DNA of 64,000 bases, taken from contig WNNJ02002090.1 in assembly GCA_012934845.2 (NCBI GenBank), positions 42,775 to 106,774 on the forward strand, given 5' to 3'. The notes beneath the pieces were generated by a model. That model was not told the origin of the DNA and did no database searches. It saw only the letters and a program-made list of their open reading frames with translations. A program made the position numbers and the translations under genes. Positions 31,273 to 43,746 of this stretch are shown here, piece after piece (the stretch's first letter is position 1; each line of letters starts with the position of its first letter). Origin of the DNA: Pomphorhynchus laevis. Its lineage: Eukaryota > Acanthocephala > Palaeacanthocephala > Echinorhynchida > Pomphorhynchidae.

Positions 31273-32010
31273 TAGTTATTTACAAAATATAGACAGCATG
31301 TAGTATAGTTATTTTATAAATCATTTATATTAAAAAATAGAAGTTAATTATTTAAATAATCAGATCAGGTAACTGAGTCTATGTATATTAAATTATTTAT
31401 GTATTAAACATAATGATAAATATAAATAAAATAATAAAATAATTAAATATAAATAATTATAAATAATAAATAATTGTTAAAAGATTTTATATAATTTATA
31501 TCAAGTTAAAATTTAAAATTTTAATTTTTAATAAAACTCAATTTTTATGAATTTACTATTAAATAACAGACGATGTATCAGAATAAGGATTACAGATCAT
31601 CATGCGGAACTGTTATGTTGTCAGGTTTCGTCGTATATTCCTCATGTGCTGCATGTGCGGCATTTGAAGAATAGGCCTCTTCTATTTACGGCCCCTTTTA
31701 TTTTTGTCCCCTTCTATATGTTATATTAGAAGTTAATTATTAATTAAATAATAAATAATTATATAATATTTTATACAATTTATTTGTTATATCAAATTAA
31801 AGTTTAAAATTAAAATTTAAAATAAAACTCAATTAGTATGATTTGACTAATAAATAACAGACGTTGTTTCATAATAAGGATTATGAGGAACTGTTATGTT
31901 ATCGGGTTTGGTCCTTTATTCCTCATATGCTGCATCTGCGGCATTTGAGGAATATGTTCCTTCTATTTTTGTTCCCTTATATATGTTATAATATAAGTTA
32001 ATTATTTTAC
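31273..32010. repeat. Repeat block right of the insertion
   Basis: Matches 22310-22990. It contains PLE terminus GGTAACTGAGTCTATG (31371) and two variant structured blocks with GGCATTTGA(A/G)GAATA. The right duplication copy lacks this block entirely. Confidence 0.8.
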
Positions 32011-32534
32011 TTCTATTATGCTGCATCTGCGGCATTTAAGGAATATACCCCTTCTATTTCGGCACTTTCTATATGTTATAATAGAAGTCAATTATTTAAC
32101 TAAATACGATTTTTAATCACAAACATATTTTTAATATAATACTTTTTATTAGATTCTTTATAATTCTTTATAATTCTTTATAATTCTTCATATACTGTCT
32201 GCGTCTGCTGGGCAAGATTAATGTTTAGCAGATATATAACAGATCTAAAATTAAATACTTTGAATATAACAATTAATTCAAAGATTAAAGCCTAGAATTA
32301 CTGAATTATTAAAAATATTAATAAAATTTTCAGTAATTAATAAAATATTAGATAACCTTAATTTAAATCTAATTAGTAATTATTTCGAATTAGTAATTAT
32401 TAATCTTAATTATTTGATATCTAAGAATACTATTTTCAATAATTGAAAAAATTAAAAATATATTTTACTACAGGTTTTAACAAGATAAAAAATAGTAGTT
32501 TATACAAATTACTTTATATTTTTATAATTTATAG

Positions 32535-32692
32535 GTATGAAATCGATTTTGAGCAAGGTTGCATTGGTGACAGGATATCCTTTACCATCCTACAATATAT
32601 TTATTGTATTGAAAGAAGAGAATGCATCCGCCGACAGAACATTAATGTTGTTAAAACCAATATTTCGGTTTCCAAGCGAAATCATTTTCAAG
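32535..32692 (+). CDS. Exon-like segment with inverted twin, left copy
   Basis: Bounded by an acceptor-like ATTTATAG and a donor GTAATTG, it reads MKSILSKVALVTGYPLPSYN, IFIVLKEENASADRTLMLLK, PIFRFPSEIIFK. A diverged inverted twin (32784 to about 32900, minus strand) reads KEENASANRTLMLLKPIFRL PSETIFK up to the same donor. I do not recognise the protein and see no neighbouring exons, so it may be an orphaned exon or pseudogene. The pair can fold into a hairpin with arms of about 110 bp around an AT-rich loop. Confidence 0.35.
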
Positions 32693-32783
32693 GTAATTGT
32701 ATGTAGTTATATGAAAAGAATTTTTAACCACTAGTTAAAAAATCTTTTAACCAGTTATTCTTCAAATAACTATATACAATTAC

Positions 32784-32900
32784 CTTGAAAATGGTTTCGC
32801 TTGGAAGCCGAAATATTGGTTTTAACAACATTAATGTTCTGTTGGCGGATGCATTCTCTTCTTTCAGCAATAATATGGACCGACATCCTCGACTCTCTTT
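32784..32900 (-). CDS. Inverted twin of the exon-like segment, left copy
   Basis: Minus-strand frame LLLKEENASANRTLMLLKPI and FRLPSETIFK, then GTAATTG. The similarity to 32535-32692 covers about 110 bp and stops upstream of it, so the duplication was partial. Differences from its twin include D/N, F/L and I/T replacements. Confidence 0.35.
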
Positions 32901-32969
32901 CAGTAATTATAGTTGCAACAGTCAACATAATTTGGAAGTTTCGATATTTTCTTTTTAAACTCTTCAAGT

Positions 32970-35002
32970 TGATTGTAAATTTTTGATCATTTCCTTTAAT
33001 TCAAAGCAGATAATAGAAAAAAACTTATTAAGTTCATAAAAAATACTAAACCCATAATCTTCTTCAATTTTAAATATATAGTAATTAAAGGAATGAAGTA
33101 ACAGAAACAAAGAAGCAGGAACGAAGAAGCATTGCTGCTTCTTCGCTCGTATTATTTAAGTTCATATTATGAACCCTAACATATACCCCGAAATTGGAGT
33201 AAATAAATGTTTACCAGCATGAAAATTCAAAATAAAATTTTGAACATTTCACAAGTCCATTATTTTTATTGATTTATAAATTAGTTTTTGTATCTACATT
33301 ATGAGATAATAAGAGAATATTTATTGGATCTAGTTGATACTCGTATAATACTTTAAATATATAGTGTTATACATACATTATATTCTTTTTATTTCAAATA
33401 GCATAGAATGCATAAACATAGGTGAGATCCGAATCGATCTGGTCACTTAAGGTCTGGTCATAAGGTCGATCTGGTCACTTAAGATCTAGTCAAAAGGTCG
33501 TTTCTTATGTTATATTTATTTTTGCATATAATATTGTTTAATATTCAAAAATAATAAAATATATTGTAAAAATTAAGTTTTTTGATTGATTTATCTATGA
33601 TTTATCGAAAGTTAAATTTTATTGATTAAAACAAATACAGTGTGCATTCGTCTAAGTTAGAAGATCAACTTTGGCTTAATTAGAGGTTCGCCAATTTAAT
33701 TCGAACGGACTCCGTGATCCGAATGCGAGCAATTATTGGTGCAGGCGTGCAGCTGGTACGCATTTGCCACGTTAAATAAATTATTATTTAATATTGAAAA
33801 AATTATGAGCAAAAATTGAAAAAATTACAAGATATAAAGTTGTTCATTTTAATTACTTAATAATTTGAATTAATTACGAGTCAAAAAAGTCATTTTTTCA
33901 CATAATCCGAGGTTTACCAATTTTTACTTAATTCAATATTTTTTCTGAAAAAGTTTAAGTAAAATCTATAATCAAATCTTTTAAAAAATAAAGATAAATA
34001 ACGATTTAAAAAATTAATAATGATAGGATAAAATATCAAATTACTAACTAATTTATTCGTTTATGTATGAATTGCGGATCATTTATTGGTTTACACAATA
34101 AACCTATTAATCGGTAAGAGCGATATTTTAAAAGCTAATGGGTAAAATAATGCAATTATCGATTAAAAATAAACATTATAATTTTTAATGGTTTCTGCTG
34201 TCGAAATAATTTTTAGATAATAATTTTTAATTTCTATTGTAAAAATCTTTATAAGCTAATTTACAGAATTATTCAAAATTTACGAATATAATATTAACAA
34301 TTATACATTATACGTTACGAATATTATCAAATATCAATTTAATTATGACTATATTGTTTATATTTTGATATTAATTATTGTTGTCATTTCCCATTGAAAA
34401 TCATTTTAATTATTATTTTGAAATAATTTATAATTTTATTTACAGAGTTGTTTATACGAAATAATAAAATTTCCATTATAAATTTTTTAATTAAATAGTT
34501 AATTAGTTAAATTTTGTAGAGGAATAAAAAACTTAGACGTTCTTAAAATCAATCTTCTTATTTCATTTATTTATAGAACCCCTACCATTACTTAAAGGAC
34601 TCTTTGTTTTTGAAGATTATTAATCTCGTTGCTCTTTTTCTCTTAATTTATTGGATTGTCGAATATACGCATTTATTTTTTAATTTATTGTTGAGTAGAG
34701 AAAATTTATATTACTAAAAATTACTGTATATACGCTGATATCGATTGTCGTCAATCTCTAAACGTTTTTAACTTGCATTTTATAATTTTCATTATTACGT
34801 GACATTGCGCTACTGTTAAAATTCGATATTTTCGATTCGGATGTGGTGATATAGTTGTATATATTTAGTTTCGTATTTTTACCTGATAAATCTTGAAATA
34901 TTACGATGTGTAATCGGAATTAATAGCTTTGCTTTTAATAATATTTTTAGATGATAAAGTATCTATTGTGAATTTAAGCAATTTATAACTATGAGCTAAA
35001 AG
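32970..35002. other. Rab upstream region, left copy
   Basis: No gene. Visible: a hairpin of GAAGCAG/CTGCTTC words near 33115-33150; two repeats of GATCTGGTCACTTAAG at 33437-33490; a less AT-rich patch at 33640-33780; and a potential acceptor (TTTATTTATAG) at 34578 that could end a 5' UTR intron. The Rab promoter is presumably in the last 400 bp but no element can be named. Confidence 0.35.
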
Positions 35003-35617
35003 ATGAAATTAGGGGGACAACCTGACTTTATATTTAAAATCGTGCTGACGGGTGATTCCGGTGTCGGTAAAAGTTGTTTAGTAAATAAATTTACAAGGAA
35101 CGAATTCAGTTTCGAAAGTCGAAGTACTATTGGAGTTGAATTTTCAAGCCACATAGTCACGATCGAGGGTAAAATTGTGAAAGTACAAATATGGGATACG
35201 GCTGGCCAAGAAAGATTTATGTCCATAACAAAAGCCTATTACCGTAATGCATTTGGAGCCTTGCTGGTCTACGATATTACAAAGTTAGCTACCTTTCAAC
35301 ATTTAGACCAATGGCTAAAAGAGATTAGGGAGCACGCAGATCCAGATGCAGTCGTAATTCTGGTCGGCAACAAAAGCGATCTGCGTCATCTCCGAGCAGT
35401 TATGTCAGAAGATGCCGAGGCATATGCAGACGCAAACAACTTAATATTTATCGAAGCGTCTGCATGCGATTCTACAAATGTCGATAATGCATTTATGGAT
35501 TTAATTCGTGAAGTCTATGCCATATTTTCGAAACGTGCACGTGAAACTAAAGAAAATGTTTCTTTGACTAAACCGCCTAGTAATTCAGATATTTCTAAAA
35601 GTGGTTGTTGTAGCTGA
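35003..35617 (+). CDS. Rab11-like small GTPase, left copy
   Basis: A membrane-traffic GTPase of 204 residues without introns. Nucleotide-binding motifs: GDSGVGKS (17-24), effector STIGVEF (41-47), WDTAGQE (64-70), NKSD (123-126) and EASA (151-154). [14 protein letters not shown] and [16 protein letters not shown] are Rab11-type signatures; Rab11 acts in recycling endosomes. The C-terminus GCCS gives a geranylgeranylation motif. It begins ATGAAATTAGG after an A-rich leader. Lack of introns could mean a retrogene, though no poly-A tract is seen. The region after residue 170 is shorter and diverged, so the exact Rab11 orthology is unsure. This copy keeps the family-typical residues Ile150 and Asn159. 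Confidence 0.9.
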   Translation: MKLGGQPDFIFKIVLTGDSGVGKSCLVNKFTRNEFSFESRSTIGVEFSSHIVTIEGKIVKVQIWDTAGQERFMSITKAYYRNAFGALLVYDITKLATFQHLDQWLKEIREHADPDAVVILVGNKSDLRHLRAVMSEDAEAYADANNLIFIEASACDSTNVDNAFMDLIREVYAIFSKRARETKENVSLTKPPSNSDISKSGCCS

Positions 35618-37159
35618 TTTTAATATTTTAATGATTTTATTATAATTTCTTTTTGTACCTTTTTCTTAGTTAAAACTTATAATTGCACTCCTTTTTATAA
35701 TCTGTTTAAGCAAATATCAATTTGATAGTATTGCCTAGTATTACAAGCGAACTTAAGTTAATCGTTTCATCTCTAATTAATTTCGGTCAGCCAATTTGAA
35801 AATGATTCTATTTGACTAGCAAATAGTTTGATTCCATCAGACTGCAACGTCTCATTATCGTTTAAACGTATGGCTTAAACAGGCTGGTAACATCGGGATT
35901 ATAAAGTATTTTGGCATCATTAGTGGCTTAGTTTACCATTGCTTCTTCATCACCCTTATTTTTTAAGAAAATAAATCTTATTTCATAAGAAATCTGTTTA
36001 ATAAAGACAAGCCTATGCTAGTAGCTTCCGGTAAATGGAAAAATCAGCAGTACATGACTATATCAGCAGTAAGTTTCTGTTTGCTGACAATTAGAAGGAT
36101 GAATTGATATCTCTGAAAAATACACGCTTTTCAACATCTGATCTAAGCTCTATTCTGTATTTAAGCAAATTGTTCTTATATTCTTTATGAGATTTCATCA
36201 TATTTAATATCATTTCATACGATAAAAGTAATAAATGTAACTCGCTTGTGTTTAACAATAGCAAGATTAAAGGAAAATAGGTAAAATTGAAATTTATTAT
36301 GTAGAAAAGTGGAAAAATTATAATAAATTATATTGTAACATATTTAATAACAACTTAACTAATTAAATTGTTATATTGATTTGATTTGCTTGAATCAAAT
36401 AATAAAAATTGTTAATTTGAGTACGCAGCATCACGAAGAATCCTGGCCGCAGTTGATATATAATTGTGTATATTATTTTTATCTAATTTGTTACTCGATT
36501 TGATTTCTGTTAAGAAATTTTTAAATTTTATAAGTCAATGCCTGAAATTTTTCAAAATCCATTTATATATAATGTATTCATATTCGCATTGCATATTGAT
36601 GTTCTCATGGCCTATCAATATTAACATGACCTATTAATATTCGCATATCCTATTAATATGTGCATAGACTATTGATATTCACATATCCAATTATTATTTG
36701 CATATCATGAATATAAATATTGCAAAATACTCACCCCTACCACGACCGTTTATTCTATTGTACATGTATATACTGTTTTCAACATTGCTTCTCTCTATCT
36801 CACTTATTCACCTGCCACTTCCACGCAACTAAAGTCTTAATGAAATTGACTGTCTTCCCCGATCTTAAACCAAGTTCATTCCAATACGTAATCTTGCTCA
36901 TTATTTGATGATTCTTTGACCATATTTTTACAAGTATCCAATGTTTTGTTTTTCCAACATTTACATACACTCAAACTTCCATATCACTTTGTATCCCTAG
37001 ATGATCAACATAATCTGCCCCCCCCCAATGATTCTATGGTCTATCTACATACCAAATTTCAACACTGGATATAGTTCCTTCTTTATGTCTCATTTTTCAT
37101 GACTATTCATTTGTGTATATTTTGCCCAAAGCAGAGATGCAAAATTGTTTTAATAAATT
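35618..37159. other. Rab 3' flank with degenerate 20-bp repeats, left copy
   Basis: No gene. The 3' UTR probably ends within a few hundred bases (AATAAA words near 35970 and 36000). Positions 36560-36720 hold imperfect repeats of the type TATTAATATTCGCATATCC. A run of C lies at 37018-37027. Confidence 0.4.
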
Positions 37160-37395
37160 ATCTGGATTAATAGAGAATTATTGGCACTGGATCAAAGGAA
37201 AGAGGAATATGTTTTTATTGATATTTCGCTAATCTCTGTTAGCATCTTCAGAAAATTACTTAATTTTAAAATAAAGTAATCTTCTGAAGATGCTAGCAAA
37301 GGTTATCGAAATATCAATAAAACATTTTCCTCTTTTCTTTGATCCACCTCCAATAAATTCTTTATAAATAATGGATCATTATCAACGATTTAAAA
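37160..37395. mobile_element. Palindromic MITE-like element, short variant (left copy)
   Basis: Inverted arms TTATTGGCACTGGATCAAAG and its complement near 37335-37355, with inner words GATATTTCGCTAATCTCTGT and AGCATCTTCAGAAAATTACT mirrored. Same family as 560-884 but with a shorter centre. The outer tail ATGGATCATTATCAACGATT is shared with that family. Confidence 0.7.
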
Positions 37396-38072
37396 TTATA
37401 TACATTAATATTCGCATATCCTATTAATGTTTGCATATCCTATTAATATTATCATGGTATATTAATATTATCATGGCCTATTAATATTATCATGGCCTAT
37501 TAATATCGCATAGTCTATCAATATTCGCATGCCAATTAATATTCTTATGACCTATCATGCAGAATTGCTTTCGGATCAAATATAACTAATTAACTGCGAA
37601 CCGAGCCCAAGAATGTAAGAAACACTGAATTTATTATTTTGGATATTTCGACTGTACTTTGCATTCTTTTTCAATTATAAGTATGCTATATTTAACGAAG
37701 AATAGTAATTATCATGGCCTATTGATATTCTCATGGCCTACTAATATCCGTATGTTCTATCCATATGGATTTTGCCTTAAAAGACTATACTCACAAGAAC
37801 TTTATTATATTTAGGTTTAACGTAACTTTCAATTTTAAAGTCAATTTAAAACAGTTTTCGGTAGTTTATACACTTTTGTTCAACCATTAATACTATATGC
37901 TAAAGCATTCATTGGTATTTTAAAAATCAGTGTGGTAGTTTATTAGACTTCGTTCGAACGGTCATCTTTACATCTTACATTCAGTGTTATTACAAACTTT
38001 GCTATCATTTTGGTTTTGTTGTTTGGGGTAATTTCTACATTGAAGCTTTAATTTTATTGCTTCATCATAAAA
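37396..38072. repeat. Degenerate TATTAATATT..CATGGCC repeats (left copy)
   Basis: Imperfect tandem words of about 20 bp (TATTAATATTATCATGGCC type) at 37400-37560 and 37705-37760, separated by non-repetitive DNA. No coding potential. Confidence 0.5.
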
Positions 38073-38337
38073 TTAAGAGTATAAACTCAGGTTTATTTCT
38101 AAAATCCGATTACACCTATCTGGTAGAAGATCAATCTGATTTAAAGAAATGGGATTAGGACTGGGTAATGAATCTATTGCTTGCGACCGCAAATCTTTCA
38201 AACGTTTATACAGATCAGTAATGTACATAGTAGATCTTTTACTGTCTAGATACCCATTGATTAATTTCAAGTACAGTAACCAGTTCACAATGGAAAGAAT
38301 TGATGTACCGGAATTGAGCATTAATTGTTCAACAGTT
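38073..38337 (-). pseudogene. Glomulin-like gene, 3' fragment in left copy
   Basis: It encodes the last 85 or so residues of the 46.8-kb reading frame (QLMLNSGTSILSIVNWLLYL to ILEINLSLYS) and is cut at 38337 by the duplication junction. Upstream codons of the open frame (38338-38474) come from the LINE-flanking DNA and spell an artificial fusion. It lacks promoter and N-terminus, so it is presumably a dead fragment. Confidence 0.85.
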
Positions 38338-38431
38338 ATTATATCACATGTAATATCATGTGATATTATTATAACTTTAAGGAGAGTGAGACCATTCCGC
38401 GTGAATTTCTTGTAAAACATGTAAGTTAGAC

Positions 38432-38487
38432 GCGAAATAATGACGAATGCCGTTTCGTCACCACAATGACTCATCAGTGCCAGATCG
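38432..38487 (-). ncRNA. Hammerhead ribozyme core, right copy
   Basis: Identical to 28431-28486 in all core boxes (CTGATGA, GTCA..TGAC, GAAACG..CGTC), as expected from the recent duplication. Confidence 0.6.
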
Positions 38488-38762
38488 CTCCCACTACTGG
38501 ATGCAGAGGAGGACTTATTTTTATATGCGTATTTTTATTTGTATATTTTTATACATATAAAATATATATTGTTTTATTTAATATTATGATACTATTATTA
38601 GAGCTTAATCTTATGGTAATAACAAACATTTAATCTATTATTAATAAATATAACATTAATATTTAATTATATTTGAAAATTATGGTTCGTTTAAATCTAT
38701 GTATAAAGATAGATACATGGATTAAATATAATAGAAGTTAATGCGCTTCCTCGTCCAGGATA

Positions 38763-40010
38763 AACCACCTTCTCCGTTCAGTTGATCCAAGGATTACAAA
38801 AACGTTTTGTCAGTCATTCGACAGACAAATCGCCAGCGCCTTTCAGAAAATATGCGCGTGTCAAGTACACGAAACAGCGAAATCACAGATGACACTCCCA
38901 ATCCGTCTGGGTGGATTTGGCCTAAGATGCAATGCGGCGCATGTCCAGAGCGCATTTATACATAGCGTGATGCAGGTCGGAGAAGAATACAGTCTGGATC
39001 CTACACTTTTTCCTGGCTATTCAGAGGCATTAGCCACCCTTAGAACCACAGTGGGATCTCACTTCATACCGTCTACGGATGGCGGTCAATCATCAACCTC
39101 ACGCCTGATTGAAAATCTCGCCTCGACACAGCTTATACAATCAGCTAGCGAAATGGATCGTGCCCGACTACATGCAGTGTCGTGTCCAAAAGCTGGGGCT
39201 TGGCTTAGCGCTGTACCAAATGCGGCATCTGGAACGGAATTAACACCCCCACAGTTCTGTATTCTAGTCCGCATGTGGCTTGGAATTCCTTTACACAAAA
39301 GGAATTATAGATGTGGCCGCTGCATGCGCATAGCTGATAAGGAAGGCATACACTCGCTAACATGCCAATACGGGGGTTACCAAGGACTGCGGCATAATGC
39401 TATTCGTGACGTGGTATTCGCAGCCGCACAATCAGTCCGGATGGATGTAGCTCTGGAAGTGCGAGGTATTATCCCGGACCTACGTGAACGGCCGGCAGAC
39501 ATCCTATTTTATGGGGATCCTCCCCATGCAATCGACTTTGCAGTCACTCACCCCCAACAGACGGCATACCGTCGCTCAGCTGCTAACGCAAAGCTCGCCG
39601 CCGCTACATCGTATGCGATTAATGTTAAAGACCGAAAGTACAGAGTAGGGTCGAAGCAGCGGGGTATATATTCTCAGCCGCTGTAGTGGAGTCGTTTGGG
39701 GGATGGAATGAAGAGGGAAACAGAGTCATCAAACGGGTTGCAAATAACATGAGCCGGACAAGCGGAGTCACTTACGCCGTGACGATCACGCATTTATACC
39801 AGCGCATCTCTATTGCAATAATGAGAGGCAACGCCAAAGCAATGCTAGCGTCACTTGATCAGATCCCAATATCCACATTTGATGGTGGACACCAGGAAAC
39901 AGGTGAACCCGGGAAACGCCTCTTCGAGCCAGACACTTGTGCTTCGAGCCGAACTCGTGATGTGATAAGTCTACCCTGTATGACTAGACGTTGTGATACA
40001 TATAACTCCA
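38763..40010 (+). pseudogene. LINE 3' coding part, right copy
   Basis: Same domains as the left copy: TLPIRLGGFGLR, knuckle CGRCMRIADKEGIHSLTC, RPADILFYGDPPHAIDFAVT and RGNAKAMLASLDQ. One base less than the left copy near 39641 splits the frame into 38889-39686 and 39686-40426. The second frame carries the LINE tail straight into the N/H/D-rich sequence. The reverse transcriptase is absent. Confidence 0.75.
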
Positions 40011-40777
40011 GATCAATTGAAACTGAGTATAATGCTGTGAGCGCCACTTCTACGATAGTCGCAGATAATGAACCGATAAACAAGCATGCGTCTCAATGTA
40101 ACGATGACATTCCTGCCAATATCACTAAGCACGATACTCCATTCGATGCTACTAATGATGTTTTTCAGCATCATCATTCCCAGCTTAATGTCGACGATAA
40201 TGACGATACTGATGTAGCCAAATCTCTTACCAAAGTTAGAAAGCAATCGTCGGACTACGGTCAAACAGATTTCGAAAAAGAAATGATATTTACTTATTGT
40301 GCAACTACAACTGATGCTGAAAGTCATCTATTGATGTCTGCTAATGCACCGACAGGACAAGTTACCGATCAAATAAATAAGATCCAACAACTTGGTGAGC
40401 TGCATCAGAGTTCAATGCATCCCTAAGCTAGTAATGCTATGCAAATAAATAATAATCAAATGAACGAATTCAATAATCTAATTTGTTGTCCAATCAAGGA
40501 TAATGATAACTTGACGATAAAATTAAAAGGATCATCTCAACAGGGATTGGAGTTTGAATCGTCATCATTTATACTTAACAGCAATTCAACAATACCAATA
40601 ATGTCATTTACATCATATGATCCTAAATATGGGCTTGATTGCAATCCATCGAATGAATTTGCAAAATTTGCTTCTGGTTCTATCAACGAACCCGGTGCCG
40701 ACGAATCTGCTGCGCCTTTCTTTGTATCATCGAGTAGTAACCAAGAAGAAACTATGATTGACAATGGTAAAACCGGA
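40011..40777 (+). pseudogene. Unrecognised N/H/D-rich reading frame joined to the LINE, right copy
   Basis: It continues in frame from the LINE tail: YNAVSATSTIVADNEPINKH, DVFQHHHSQLNVDDNDDTDV, then SLTKVRKQSSDYGQTDFEKE, a stop at 40424-40426, and in the same frame MQINNNQMNEFNNLICCPIK to ADESAAPFFVSSSSNQEETM. Better preserved than the left copy up to its deletion at 40777. No domain is recognised. Confidence 0.5.
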
Positions 40778-41278
40778 CATCTGCGGCATTTAAGGAATAT
40801 ACCCCTTCTATTTCGGCACTTTCTATATGTTATAATAGAAGTCAATTATTTAACTAAATACGATGTTTAATCACAAACATATTTTTAATATAATACTTTT
40901 TATTAGATTCTTTATAATTCTTTATAATTCTTCATATGCTGTCTGCGTCTGCTGGGCAAGATTTATGTTTAGCAGATCTATAACAGATCTAAAATTAAAT
41001 ACTTTGAATATAACAATTAATTCAAAGATTAAAGCCTAGAATTACTGAATTATTAAAAATATTAATAAAATTTTCAGTAATTAATAAAATATTAGATAAC
41101 CTTAATTTAAATCTAATTAGTAATTATTTCGAATTAGTAATTATTAATCTTAATTATTTAATATCTAAGAATACTATTTTCAATAATTGAAAAAATTAAA
41201 AATATATTTTACCAATGGTTTTAACAAGATAAAAAATAGTAGTTTATACAAATTACTTAATATTTTTATAATTTATAG

Positions 41279-41436
41279 GTATGAAATCGATTTTGAGCAA
41301 GGTTGCATTGGTGACAGGATATCCTTTACCATCCTACAATATATTTATTGTATTGAAAGAAGAGAATGCATCCGCCGACAGAACATTAATGTTGTTAAAA
41401 CCAATATTTCGGTTTCCAAGCGAAATCATTTTCAAG
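41279..41436 (+). CDS. Exon-like segment with inverted twin, right copy
   Basis: Identical in sequence and splice-like borders to 32535-32692 (MKSILSKVALVTGYPLPSYN start). The twin lies on the minus strand from 41528 to about 41644. Retained in both duplication copies; function unknown. Confidence 0.35.
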
Positions 41437-41709
41437 GTAATTGTATGTAGTTATATGAAAAGAATTTTTAACCACTGGTTAAAAAATCTTTTAACCAGTT
41501 ATTCTTCAAATAACTATATACAATTACCTTGAAAATGATTTCGCTTGGAAGCCGAAATATTGGTTTTAACAACATTAATGTTCTGTTGGCGGATGCATTC
41601 TCTTCTTTCAGCAATAATATGGACCGACATCCTCGACTCTCTTTCAGTAATTATAGTTGCAACAGTCAACATAATTTGGAAGTTTCGATATTTTCTTTTT
41701 AAACTCTTC

Positions 41710-43746
41710 AAGTTGATTGTATATTTTTGATCATTTCCTTTAATTCAAAGCAGATAATAGAAAAAAACTTATTAAGTTCATAAAAAATACTAAACCCATA
41801 ATCTTCTTCAATTTTAAATATATAGTTATTACAGGAAAGAAGAAACAGAAACAAAGAAGCAGGAACGAAGAAGCATTTCTGCTTCTTCGTTCGTATTATT
41901 TAAGTTCATATTATGAACCCTAACATATACCCCGAAATTGGAGTAAATAAATGTTTACCAGCATGAAAATTCAAAATAAAATTTTGAACATTTCACAAGT
42001 CCATTATTTTTATTGATTTATAAATTAGTTTTTGTATCTACATTATGAGATAATAAGAGAATATTTATTGGATCTAGTTGATACTCGTATAATACTTTAA
42101 ATATATAGTGTTATACATACATTATATTCTTTTTATTTCAAATAGCATAGAATGCATAAACATAGGTGAGATCCGAATCGATCTGGTCACTTAAGGTCTG
42201 GTCATAAGGTCGATCTGGTCACTTAAGATCTAGTCAAAAGGTCGTTTCTTATGTTATATTTATTTTTGCATATAATATTGTTTAATATTCAAAAATAATA
42301 AAATATATTGTAAAAATTAAGTTTTTTGATTGATTTATCTATGATTTATCGAAAGTTAAATTTTATTGATTAAAACAAATACAGTGTGCATTCGTCTAAG
42401 TTAGAAGATCAACTTTGGCTTAATTAGAGGTTCGCCAATTTAATTCGAACGGACTCCGTGATCCGAATGCGAGCAATTATTGGTGCAGGCGTGCAGCTGA
42501 TACGCATTTGCCACGTTAAATAAATTATTATTTAATATTGAAAAAATTATGAGCAAAAATTGAAAAAATTACAAGATATAAAGTTGTTCATTTTAATTAC
42601 TTAATAATTTGAATTAATTACGAGTCAAAAAAGTCATTTTTTCACATAATCCGAGGTTTACCAATTTTTACTTAATTCAATATTTTTTCTGAAAAAGTTT
42701 AAGTAAAATCTATAATCAAATCTTTTAAAAAATAAAGATAAATAACGATTTAAAAAATTAATAATGATAGGATAAAATATCAAATTACTAACTAATTTAT
42801 TCGTTTATGTATGAATTGCGGATCATTTATTGGTTTACACAATAAACCTATTAATCGGTAAGAGCGATATTTTAAAAGCTAATGGGTAAAATAATGCAAT
42901 TATCGATTAAAAATAAACATTATAATTTTTAATGGTTTCTGCTGTCGAAATAATTTTTAGATAATAATTTTTAATTTCTATTGTAAAAATCTTTATAAGC
43001 TAATTTACAGAATTATTCAAAATTTACGAATATAATATTAACAATTATACATTATACGTTACGAATATTATCAAATATCAATTTAATTATGAATATATTG
43101 TTTATATTTTGATATTAATTATTGTTGTCATTTCCCATTGAAAATCATTTTAATTATTATTTTGAAATAATTTATAATTTTATTTACAGAGTTGTTTATA
43201 CGAAATAATAAAATTTCCATTATAAATTTTTTAATTAAATAGTTAATTAGTTAAATTTTGTAGAGGAATAAAAAACTTAGACGTTCTTAAAATCAATCTT
43301 CTTATTTCATTTATTTATAGAACCCCTACCATTACTTAAAGGACTCTTTGTTTTTGAAGATTATTAATCTCGTTGCTCTTTTTCTCTTAATTTATTGGAT
43401 TGTCGAATATACGCATTTATTTTTTAATTTATTGTTGAGTAGAGAAAATTTATATTACTAAAAATTACTGTATATACGCTGATATCGATTGTCGTCAATC
43501 TCTAAACGTTTTTAACTTGCATTTTATAATTTTCATTATTACGTGACATTGCGCTACTGTTAAAATTCGATATTTTCGATTCGGATGTGGTGATATAGTT
43601 GTATATATTTAGTTTCGTATTTTTACCTGATAAATCTTGAAATATTACGATGTGTAATCGGAATTAATAGCTTTGCTTTTAATAATATTTTTAGATGATA
43701 AAGTATCTATTGTGAATTTAAGCAATTTATAACTATGAGCTAAAAG
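41710..43746. other. Rab upstream region, right copy
   Basis: Near-identical to 32970-35002; no gene recognised. Confidence 0.4.

Larger units (their letters stand above)
28337..38337. repeat. Segmental tandem duplication, left copy (10,001 bp)
   Basis: The unit begins ATTATATCACATG at 28337 and ends inside the glomulin-like gene at 38337, where the right copy begins with the same ATTATATCACATG. Feature offsets between copies are constant: 10,001 bp for the LINE part and 8,744 bp from the Rab gene onward. The right copy has lost about 1.25 kb. Sequence identity is very high, with one difference per several hundred bases in the Rab coding region. Confidence 0.95.
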
